Of a stretch of DNA of 64,000 bases, positions 41,020 to 50,805 are shown one piece after another; within the stretch, counting starts at the first letter, position 1; each line of letters opens with the position of its first letter. The stretch covers positions 105,453 through 169,452 of the forward strand of contig JBBHKE010002698.1 in the NCBI GenBank assembly GCA_037447655.1, given 5' to 3'. A program made the translations under genes and the position numbers. This DNA is from Zygnema cylindricum (Eukaryota > Streptophyta > Zygnematophyceae > Zygnematales > Zygnemataceae). The notes under the pieces were generated by a model. That model did no database searches. It was not told the origin of the DNA and worked only from the letters and a program-made list of their open reading frames with translations.

Positions 41020-41984
41020 AAATATGTGATATATCCAGTGAGCGGTACCAATCAATTCGAAAAAAAAAAACTCTCGCTGGGTGCGGTTGGAATGGTCGGT
41101 TTTTTATTTTTTGGAGCGTAGTGGTGGGAGAAATTCTGCAGTTATATGCGTCAAAACTTGAGAACTGCAGTTCTTCATCGGATATCATATTTGAAATGCT
41201 GATTTTCAAATTCAGAAAATAATGAGAATGATAGACAAAATCGTAATTTGTACAATACTGACACTCCCATTACCTCAAACTTATGTATACGAAGATACAA
41301 GAAACCAATCCGAGCGAGCCGGAGTAATTGAAAAACTTTGCATGTTTGAAGGAGAATCTGTAGGTCTGCACTGGAAATTTCATTCTTTTTCCGGTTACCT
41401 TTTCAAGGAGGTTTGGTACAGGCTATGTTGTCACTTCCCAAATTTTTCGTACGAAGTATTAGGTCAATTCCCGACACTTTTGATGATGTCCATTGACGTC
41501 GCAAAGCTATTGACGTCCAAACAAGTTACCATACATGTTTATTATCATGTTTTTTATCATCTTTTCTTATCATGTGTTTTTGTCATGCTTTTTTACATAT
41601 AAGTCTATTGTGAATACCGCGAGTGCCCTTGTCAATGTCAATGTTAATGCCAAATTTTCGGTCATGTCAATTATGTCAATGATCAACTGTAAAATGTTAC
41701 AAGCACTATCTTCAGTGGACCAACCGTTTGATCTGTTTATTTATTAAGTATGACAAGCAGGCCGACAATTCATTCTGTTGTACATTCCTTTCTAAAAAGA
41801 TAAGTGTAACAGTAAGTGAAGAGTAAGAGCCACTAGACAAAGAGTAAGAGACGAGTAAGAGTCACTAGGAGACTCTTAGTAGAAGTCGGTATTGTTTTTT
41901 TCACTTCTCTTCTACACAAACTTGCGAGAGTCACATGCCTATTTTCTTAATTCTGTAAGCTAATTTGCTAAATTTTAAATCCAA

Positions 41985-42236
41985 CACCGTATATCATGAC
42001 CAACGTTAGTGTTTTTTTTGCCACTTAAGTGAATTTTTCTCCTGCTCACATATATCCGATTTCCGTTTGGGGATCGCCAATCGGAAGGGAAGAATTTTTG
42101 AGGGTGTTTTTTTTATGGTTTTAGGGTTTTTTAGGGTTTTTTAAGGTTTTTACCTTTCCATCGCAACCATCATCAGATTGATTATCCGATAAAGCTGATT
42201 TAAATGGCGAAAAAAACATCAACTCTAATAATGTAT
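41985..42236. mobile_element. Foldback MITE, CACCG family, with internal TTTAGGG-like insertion
   Basis: The left end is CACCGTATATCATGACCAAC. The interior has GATCGCCAATCGGAAGG and CATCGCAACCATCATCAGAT, matching other copies, and the right part has AAAAAACATCAACTCTAATA. A tract of TTTAGGG-like units at 42115-42150 separates the arms and makes it longer than the usual 207-220 bases. The right boundary is approximate. Confidence 0.65.
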
Positions 42237-42281
42237 TCTATACTCACATTTCTATTTTCACATGTTGTGTTTTTTTTGCAG

Positions 42282-42525
42282 TGGAGATCACGACATGTGT
42301 GTGCCTTACACAGGCTCCGAGAAATGGACGAGTGAAATGGGATATCCTGTAACGGATAAGTGGAGACCTTGGTATGTAAATGATCAAGTCGCCGGTTATA
42401 CGGAATCTTATGAAAATAATTTGACTTTTGCCACAATTCTCGGAGCCGGTCACACTGTACCGGAATATAAACCAGCAGAAAGTCTCTATTTTCATCACCA
42501 CTTTCTTCAAGGTAAACCTCTTTGA
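42282..42525 (+). pseudogene. Orphan last exon of a serine carboxypeptidase-like gene
   Basis: After a pyrimidine-rich acceptor (TTTTTTTGCAG, ending 42281) the frame reads GDHDMCVPYTGSEKW, WRPWYVNDQVAGYTESY, LTFATILGAGHTVPEYKPAES and FLQGKPL, then stop. GDHD holds the catalytic Asp and GAGHTVPEYKP the catalytic His of S10 serine carboxypeptidases. The acceptor codon completes SGDHD. No exon with the Ser motif (GESYAG) or the N-terminal half was found between here and 39279, where LEUNIG begins on the other strand. It is therefore either a fragment left by rearrangement or the end of a gene whose other exons were displaced. A MITE copy ends about 45 bases upstream. Confidence 0.85.
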
Positions 42526-42529
42526 AATG

Positions 42530-42674
42530 CTCTCTTTACGAAACTCTTTTTGAGAAACGATCTTTTAGAAACTCTCTTCGAGAAAGAAACTACCTTCGAG
42601 AGGCTATCTTCGAGAAGTTTTTTTTGAGAAACTCTCTTTGAGAAACTATTTTTGAGAAACACTCTTTGAGGTTT
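42530..42674. repeat. Minisatellite, unit about 15 bases (GAGAAACTCTCTTTC-like)
   Basis: About nine imperfect units (CTTTTTGAGAAAC, CTCTCTTCGAGAAAG, CTATCTTCGAGAAG) start just after the carboxypeptidase stop codon. No coding content. Confidence 0.8.
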
Positions 42675-43647
42675 ACGTTCGTCCATTTTTTTTTGTCCCA
42701 AGGTTAGAGACTGGGCTGTCAACTTTAGAATGTATGTTTCTTTCAAATACACTTTTTAACCCGTTTTCATTAACGGGCTTCAAAGAGGAAACTATTATTT
42801 TTCTCGATTTGTAAATTTGAGCCTAACCTCATCGTTCTAGCAAGCTCTGTTGATAATGTCCAAAAAAATATTTTGTTTTAACTTTTTAATTGTCTTGGGA
42901 ATATGATTGGGAAGTCCAAAAATGGTATTTTGTTTGGTGTTTTGTTTTAAGTGTCTTGGAAATATTCTCCCGATGGACAGAATATTTTTTACAAGTGCAT
43001 TGTACCTTTTACAAGTGCATTGTACCTTTTATCGTCGACGCATTTCGAATCTCTCTCAAAGTGCTTCGGCGAGCTTGAGGAATATTGCAGGTTGCATTCA
43101 ATGGTTTCTAATTCTCTTGATGGTTGTTTAGGTATTTTTGTCACTCTGTTTTATTTTTTATTTTGCTATATTGTTGTCGTTTATGTGTCGGTTGTTTCTT
43201 TCCGTGTCTTTTGTGTTAGGTCTGGCAATTTGTAAATACGGTTAAGTGTTTGGTTTGGTATCAGTATTCTTGTTTTGTGTATGTTGTTTGGTTTTGTGCT
43301 TGTTGCGATTCCGCCCATTTAAATCGTGCATACGACATCTTTGATTCTTGCGCACATTTGTTTTGTTTAGTATGAATTTTGGCCGATTTTGTGTTTGTGA
43401 GAGCTACACAGTCTCATGTAAATATGTTATGTTAAATGGTAAAGATAATACTTCTATAAGGGGTCTATCAAAGGACCTTTTACCACGAAGAAACCATGGA
43501 AGATTGTAATAGGAAAGAAAAAAGATTTAAGGATCCTAAAGAAAGAAAGAAACGGGACTTGGAAGTTATGGCAGTTATACTAACCTAATGAAACCTTTTT
43601 ACCGGCTTTGTACATAATGGAAATAATCAAGCTGAAAAAAAAAGCGC

Positions 43648-43720
43648 GATGGTAAACCATCTGAGTCCAAGGGTACAAAAGGGGTGGCATGGCCAGGGCC
43701 CAAAAAAAAAAAAACATCAC
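43648..43720 (-). mobile_element. LINE 3' tail fragment (minus strand)
   Basis: GATGGTAAACCATC (43648-43661) followed by TGAGTCCAAGGGTACAAA is the complement of the tail seen at 24158 and 55791. Only the final 70 or so bases are recognisable. Confidence 0.65.
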
Positions 43721-44589
43721 TTCTTGACTCCCTATACTGGTCATGAATATTGGTTATTATTACAAAATTCGTTTGAGAAGAGAGTCGAAGAGAGTCAACT
43801 ATGAAGCAAATTATGTTCTCAAAGAGTTTATATGGTTTGGAATGCAGAGTAATGAGCCTATTGGTGAAGTATTTTAGAGATATAATATTTTGACAGAATA
43901 CATAAACAATTTAGGTCAGTTCTCACTAAAAGACAAAAAACTCCTGTTTTTCTTGGTGGCTTATCAGCCAGGTTTGAGAAGTTAGTGGAGGTGATTCACT
44001 GGTTTTTTAGGGCCTTTTAGGGTTTTTTTTAGGATTTTTAGGGTTTTTTAAAGAAAAACCTTCATTTGCCTTTGTTTGTAACCATTTAAGGATAGTTGAG
44101 AAGTAAAAAAAAACTTTAACATAGGTTTAGGTAACAACTGGTTTGAATGTAAATAGTGTGGACTTATTGGAGCTTAATTCACTCCGAGGAAGAAGGGGAT
44201 ATTAGATGAAAGTTTAGAGGGAAAGGGGGTAGAGGAGAACGCTGACAACATAATTTGTAACATAAATTATTATTAATTATATAAAATATAATATATAATA
44301 TTTATAATATAATATAATTCATATAACACAATTTTGCTCTCCATGAACAAAGAGGAGCAAAGAAGTGCGATCTCATATTTTGGCATCATCAACTTTGTCA
44401 TACCTCCGGAGGTAATTTTAAGAGAATGATTAAAACACTTCATTGAAGGTGGAGCCCGGTGAGAAATTGATACCTGATCCTCTCCTCCCTCCTCCCATCT
44501 CTCTCGAGAGACTTGTTGTGGAGTCTTGGACCCTCTAAAATATAATAAATTTTAATTAAATAATACATTTTGATTTGATGAACCGGATC

Positions 44590-45885
44590 GATATTGCACG
44601 ATGAACCATCTGAGTCCGACCAAAACCGAAAAACTACCAAGACAATAAAAACCAAGGAGAGCGAAATGAACACAACAACAAAAAAGGAAATAACAACAAG
44701 GCAAATAAAAGCACCCAAACCCCAAAATGAAAAGCACGGCAACTCACAAAACCAAAACTACAACCCCAATCCCAACTCAATTAAAAATCTGCGAAAAGCA
44801 ACCCCGTAAGTCCCCCCAGCCCGGGGGAGCACGTTGAGGGAGGTCCGGAACACGGCGACGATCCATAACACCGATAGCCAATCGGAGGAGAATAGAAGCC
44901 TGCACTCGCTGTAAAGCCACAGATAAGCGTTGACGATAAAAAGAAGTAAGGACTGAAGGAGGAGGGCTCCCAGGTCCTCGACGCTCGAAAGCACGTCGAG
45001 CGCAAGTACAGAGAAACTCGTCTATTGCAACGCCCAAACAACCAAAGATCTCGACCGACATCGGAATAAAGTCATCCATAGGGTCCTGGTGAGCATAATC
45101 ACGCTCCTTCGCCTAAACGGCATCACGAGCTGCCACCCCAACATGTCGAGCCGCCTGACCAACAACCGTAACCGAAGTAGGGTTTATAAAACAATATCAC
45201 CGAAAATGCAACGGGCACCATCAAGCAGAACAACATCGATCCGACGCGAGGGAATAATGTGAGCCCCTCTCCACGCACAGAAAAGCCCCCTCCAAAGCGA
45301 TAGTTGCAACAGCGTCGCGAATAGTGTCGTGCGCCTGGATCAAATCTCCCCCATGGGAGCAACGAAGAAAATGGACACCATCGGCCCCCAAGACGCGACC
45401 ACATGCACAAACAAGAGAGCCAAGTAAAGGAGGATGGGGGAGGCCAAGGCGAAATCGGAGGGCGGTTGTGAATTGAGCCGGTGAGAATCGGAGAGTAGAC
45501 AAAATCGGTGAAGCGAAAAGCCAAGACCCAGAACCAGGTCCGCCACAAGAGAGAAGACGGGCACGCGAAGAATCAGAGGGAAGCGCCTTGAGAAGCTCGG
45601 ATTTAATGGCGGCGACAACCCGATCGGAAATCGATTCCTGGACACGCTCAACGGATTTTGTAACAAGGGTGGAGAGAATTGGCACATCCACTAGGGCATG
45701 AGAAGGAAGAGAACGTTGCGCGTCCAATAGAGACCGCTGGAACGCGAACACACTGTCTAAAACCCGGGGGACCACGGTAGCTAGAACGGGGGTGTCCCCA
45801 GCCAAGAAACGGGAAACAAGAGTAGGTAGGAGATAAGCCTTGACTTTGAGGACGATATAACACTCTGGAGGAGTTTCAAGTCGAG
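44590..45885 (-). mobile_element. 5'-truncated, decayed LINE with ORF2 C-terminal region and 3' tail
   Basis: Read on the minus strand, 45885 to about 45180 encodes pieces typical of the region after the reverse transcriptase in non-LTR elements: RARLLSCGGPGSGSWLFASP, then ALRFRLGLP, a CxC...HxLxC-like finger (CACGRVLGADGVHFLRC), and QAHDTIRDAVATIA. Another frame (about 45079-44777) continues MDDFIPMSVEIFGCLG and LTSFYRQRLSVALQRVQA, followed by a stop. The two blocks need frameshifts to join, and the reverse-transcriptase core is absent. The 3' UTR ends in GATGAACCATC (44600-44610), a three-base deletion of the family hairpin. The element is dead. The clade is not determined. Confidence 0.8.
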
Positions 45886-46872
45886 GAGGATACGGACAAA
45901 AAAGTACAAGGGATCTTATTTGTTAAGGGTAAAAGTGGTAAGACATTTGTTTTTGCAAAATTTAATTCTCAAAGTGTTGTAAGTGAGGATGGATATGAGA
46001 GATATAAGTTTTCCTCTAAACGAACCCAGTTGTCTCAAAAACGTAAATCCTTTTCACCTACTATTAGTGAGAAAAGTGGGGATGAATGAAAAAAACGTTG
46101 TGCGCAAGAGCTATTGCTTAACAAAAGCAAAGTTCTCGAGAAGCTTATTTACTATCAAAAAGGAAAATCAAATGCATTTTATTTCATTGGTGACGCCGAC
46201 GCAGATAACATCATTTTATAGCGAATACTAGGAGAGTCAATGGGTGGGGACCCTAAGTCCTACTACCTTAGTTGAATGAGAGAATAAGTGAAATATTGCT
46301 TTTGAAAAAGAATGTAAGTCTTATGAGAGTAGTTTTGAGGGAGTAAAATTACCACTTGACCATTGATTGATTCCAAGTGAATGCTACAAGTGAGGCTATC
46401 AAACATAAAGCCTTGTGTGTAAAGGTTTTCAGTAGAAAGAAGTTGTGGACTACACAACGACTTATAAGCCCGTTTTTTAGTTCGACTTGTAAAATATGAT
46501 TGTGGCTTTGGCAGTAGCATGTAAAAAGCATGTTCACGTGACGGATGAAGAGACCTCTTTGTTATGTGGAGAATTGGAGGGGGGAGTGTGCACGAAGGTG
46601 AGGGTGTAACATCACTTGGTTTAACAGATTTACACAACCATCTACACATCAATACGTCATAGCTCAATACACACATATTAGGTTGGAGTCTTCTCATATC
46701 ACTCTCACTCTCAAATAAGTCTTCCTCTTAATTTAGTCTCTAACACGAAAGGTGTGCCCTTTCTCCGTCTTTTTCCTCAAAAACTTAGCGTCGTACCAAT
46801 AAAATTACAACCGTTTGAAAAATTTGAAATAAAAAGTACAATTTGCGATATTTCTAAACTTAGAATATACTT
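45886..46872. other. Intergenic DNA, nothing firmly recognised
   Basis: A G-rich run followed by TGT at about 46572-46586 (GGAGGGGGGAGTGTG) looks like a retrotransposon polypurine tract and LTR start, but no matching LTR or coding sequence was found. Open frames here have no family features. Confidence 0.4.
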
Positions 46873-47372
46873 CACCGCGAATCGTAATTAGAGTAAAGAA
46901 AAAATTAGAGTAAAAAAAGAGAAAAAAATAATTTGAGCAATGAACTCTAATTTGTGTGATAGAAATTTTACAAAAAGGAATTTACTCTAATTTATTCAAG
47001 TATTATAATTTGACGCGCTGAATATCTCTATTGTAAATTAGGTATTCGTACAGAATCTGAGAAAACGTGCAGTTTATCGTCACTATGCTGATTGCACTAC
47101 GCGGTTTGTTAAAACGCAGTTACATAATAACGGCCTGTATTAAATCATTATTTGTACTTTTTTACTTAAAAAGTACAATTTTGCACAGTTAGATACCGAC
47201 CGTACGCCACACTATTTAAAACGGCACCATATTAGAGTTGTTAACGCTCATTCAAATAGTACCTTAAATAGAATAATGAAAAATTTAGAATCATTTACTC
47301 TATTTAACGCGATAGAGTTAAAATTTAGGGCGACCGAATTAGCGTTATTTACTCTAATTACGATTGGAGGTG
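46873..47372. mobile_element. Longer MITE with CACCG-type ends (about 500 bases)
   Basis: The left end is CACCGCGAATCGTAATTAGA and the right end, reversed, is CACCTCCAATCGTAATTAGA, with TA at 47373-47374. The first bases match the 207-220 base family, but the interior differs and has several GAGTAAA/TTTACTC words. It is probably a related subfamily sharing the same transposase. No coding frame. Confidence 0.75.
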
Positions 47373-48797
47373 TACATGTCGACGTATTGTGTTTTCCAAC
47401 CCACAGCCACGTCATGTCACGTTGTCCTCAAACTTTACCTTAATATATATCGGAGATGTAGTTGAAGTTTAAGTATCACCGCTCCACAAATAAAGAATAA
47501 ACTCACGTTTCATACAATTTCAAGCGTTTTCGACGAGGAGAAGTACACAAAGTTTTTTTGTTTTGTCCTTTTGCATCCAAAATTGATGTTTTTTTTGCAG
47601 GGGCCTCAAAAATTCATCGTCATTTCACGACGACCAGACAGAAAAGGCAAAGGCATCTTCTTCAACGATGCACAACACAAGGCCGAAGGTTGTACGTCTA
47701 CAATTTCACGCAAAGACATGCGACGTCACAAGCAATTTCAAGTAATAAGGTGCGACAACACAAAAAATGTAGACGTTCAAAACCGTCACAGGCCTTGTGG
47801 ATAAATACAATTGTCACAAACTTAGAGCTCTCTTCCATCATCCTACGGACACGTTTACTTGTAGTAATATATTGATCACCTATCTACCAGGTTGTGCCAG
47901 CAAGGCAACTATGGCCTACGTGTTTTATAGCGACTTGTGCCATGCATGTTTCTATTCATACGTCGACAATACTCAAATATTTTAAAAGCACAAAATCTGA
48001 CGTCGTATCTGTTCAGACGGACGAAATTTAAGATTTGTAGAAACGTATTAAATGTAAGATCAGTATATGTGTACTTTATTGCTGTTTGAATTGCGTTATT
48101 ATGTTTTAAACGCAAATTCCTTTCCACGAAGGTCACTGGATGGCAAAAGGAGTGTCAAAGGAGAAGGGAGCATCAAGAGATATCTTGTAGCAAAGATTTT
48201 TTCGTCGGTTTCGGTGGATTTGAATCCACCTTGTTCGAAGGCACGTGGCATTTGCCAATTGTAAGGTTGTCATCGCTCGTCCGCCGTGGATCATATCTTT
48301 TATTTCCAAATGTACGCACCGTACATGCCGTGTGGCTTGTGTCCTCCTTGAGAACAGTTGAGGACACTATCCAAACACTGGATCGAACGAGCATTTGCTT
48401 CAAAAACACAAAATCGGATGGTCTAAGTTGTCGCCCAAAAGTTAGGAGATTCTTGCCGAATATTTAGTAAACATGTTCTATAAAAAAAAAAGAAAAAAAA
48501 GTTACGACTTGGTAAAAAAATGTACCTTCTAAGTAAATAATCTCACTTTTTGTTGAGCCCCACCCTTAAGTGACTCTTTCGTTTTTGAGCATTGGGACAC
48601 TAAGAAAACGTGTCTTGAGAATCTTTGCTATAATTTAAAGTAAGTTTGCGAAGTTACAGTTACATGGGGACGTGCCCTAACACATTACTATAAAAGACAT
48701 GGAAAACGTGCTCCCCTTAACACTACACAACAAAGCACTACATTTACACTCGATACCTCACCGAACTAAAAGCACGGTACCAAGCATCAGTATGTAC
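47373..48797. other. Unrecognised stretch with open frames
   Basis: After an acceptor-like TTTTTTTGCAG (ending about 47601), one frame reads KFIVISRRPDRKGKGIFFND and runs on to about 47804. Another open stretch covers 48100-48467. I do not recognise either, and no matching exons are linked to them. TATA-like and CACGTGGC words occur (48242-48249). It may hold an unknown short gene, but nothing confirms that. Confidence 0.25.
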
Positions 48798-49200
48798 TAG
48801 TGTTGTGTATCTGGTAAAAAATTATCGCGATAAATTCGATATTTGATGTTTCGAACATCGAACGGTCAGAGGGCTTGATATATTGCTCCGAGACCAACAA
48901 AAGGTATCGAGATATATTTGGCAGGAGATGGTAGTCCGTACAGATTTAGTACGGTAATTCGTACGGATTTCTCCCTCCCCCACCCCCTACTGAACGCCCG
49001 GGGGGCGAGGCTTTTGATTTTTTTTTGACCTAACGTCACTTCGATATATCGCGGTAAAATATACCGAACTATTAGCCGATGTTTCAGTTAAATATCGCGA
49101 TATTGAGGTTCTCTATATATCCAAGCGATATATCGACTATGGGGTGCTCAAACTAGGTACATATCGAATATGGGCAATGGGCCTTCGATACACGACACCA
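48798..49200. mobile_element. hAT-like non-autonomous element (about 400 bases)
   Basis: The left end TAGTGTTGTGTATC and the right end GATACACGACACCA are imperfect inverted repeats of hAT type. The interior has many ATATCGCGATA/CGATATATCG palindromic words and three GTACGG motifs. No transposase and no clear 8-base target duplication. It abuts the MITE at 49206. Confidence 0.5.
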
Positions 49201-49205
49201 CAGTA

Positions 49206-49413
49206 CACCGCGAATCGCTATTAGCGTTAACAATTTTTTAGTGTTGAAAAACAATTAGTGTGATTAACGCTAATTGAGAATTTGGAGATTTTCAAAGAAA
49301 TCAGTCACTCTAATTTGGTTTTTAGGGTTTTTTTAATCAATTTATTTAAGAATTTGGGTAAAAATTTAGGGGCGCTGAATTAGCGTGATTAACGCTAATA
49401 GCGATTCGCGGTG
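49206..49413. mobile_element. Foldback MITE, CACCG family, best-preserved copy
   Basis: The element is 208 bases. CACCGCGAATCGCTATTAGC at the left pairs with GCTAATAGCGATTCGCGGTG at the right without mismatch, extending inward through GTTAA/TTAAC. It is flanked by TA on both sides (49204-49205 and 49414-49415). It has no coding capacity and defines the family. Confidence 0.9.
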
Positions 49414-50540
49414 TAGTATGTACGCATCTGAAATTAGAACTACGAATAATATAAATGAAAAATTACAACCAAATTGAACGTACACGATTTAAACGAAATT
49501 ATCTAGATCGAAGCCTATGAGAAGCGCACCTGGGAAGCCGGGCAGCGTTCTTAATTTTTTTTTATCTGTACAAAATTTCGAAATTTGAAATTTGGAACCG
49601 TCTCGTCAAACGGGCCCTAGAAAGTTGGAAATTTCGAACCAATCAGGATAGCCATTCGTCGCTTTTTAATGCTTCTTAGGTGGCAGCGGCGTTTTTGCAG
49701 ATGACACGTGTTTTCATTGCCACGACAATTTTCATCAGCGAGCCAATTAGAAGACCGATCTGGGCATGACGCTACTTAGAAGGATCATTTCATTGGCCCT
49801 GATGCGTGACGTGCGAAAATGATGGTCTCATTTTTGTTTTCTTGCGTAATAATTTATTCTGATTCGTTGTCGGGTAAAATAATGGTTGAGATTTTTTGGT
49901 TGGCTCTGTTTAATTGTTTATGCTCTTTAATTAGATGGGACATCGTAAGCCGTTCGATTATTCTGTATCTGTAATGCTTTTTTTACGGAGATTTACTGAG
50001 CGTACACCGAACATGCACAATTGAGACCGCAGGATGCTTTCTGCAGCGTGTAACGGATATAAACGATTTCGTACAATATTACAGTAAATTACAGTACTGT
50101 AGCACTGACGTTCTGTACTCAATTCTCTATCGAATTGAAACATATTTTTGAAATTTGTAATGTTGGCATCAAATTTTATTTTTTTACATTTTCAATTTTG
50201 TTATTTTGTACTCTTCACTGGAAAAACTGAAAAAGTACTTCCACTTTATACGTACGCGTCTATTTACGAACTCAATCACGAATTTCGTACACTCATCGAC
50301 AGCTGTAACCATTCAAATGCCTCGAGAGCACGTGTCAAGCTTCCAAAAAATCTCTATTAGACGGCCGCGATATTTTGCGTTTAAACAGGAACCTGCAGCG
50401 TTCGCCGTACCCTCTCATTATATTCTATTAATTAATCAAATAATCATCTCTAAAAAGCGTAAATTATTTGGCTTGGATCCCAGCCTAAACATTGCAATTG
50501 CTCGGAAAATTTTAAAATTCACACCGAATTGCAAACGCTA
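49414..50540. other. Intergenic DNA upstream of SAR1, no gene recognised
   Basis: The stretch is AT-rich. Short open frames (for example 50206-50547) have no recognisable features. Confidence 0.5.
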
Positions 50541-50805
50541 TTTGTAGTTTTCGTACGATAATAGTGTACGGAATAACTTTATTTCTGGTTCGTTTTGTAC
50601 TTCTGTACGTTGATATTGTACGAAATCTCTCCGTACATTGAGGGAAGCAGCTTTGGCTTCTTCTTTGCAGAAGTTGATTGCAGATTTCTTTACAAGTTCT
50701 TCTCTAGTCCTATTCTTAACCATTCTTAACCATTTTCAGCCCATTTTTTTTCTAGATATTGTAATTTTTTTACAGATACTTTTTTTCTATAGCAGGAATA
50801 AAGAG
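50541..50805 (+). promoter_or_regulatory. SAR1 upstream region with GTACG motif cluster
   Basis: CGTACG, GTGTACGGA, CTGTACG, TTGTACG and CCGTAC lie within 50548-50637, ending about 170 bases before the SAR1 start codon. Pyrimidine-rich AG-ending sequences at about 50740-50795 suggest a 5' UTR intron could splice close to the start. Function is inferred. Confidence 0.45.

Noticed and set aside
40747-41222. Tyr/Ile-rich open frames on both strands
   Set aside because: They are produced by the (TA)n microsatellite.
46560-46600. Polypurine tract followed by TGTG as a copia 3' end
   Set aside because: No LTR, no RNase H frame and no partner end could be found, so it was kept only as a remark.
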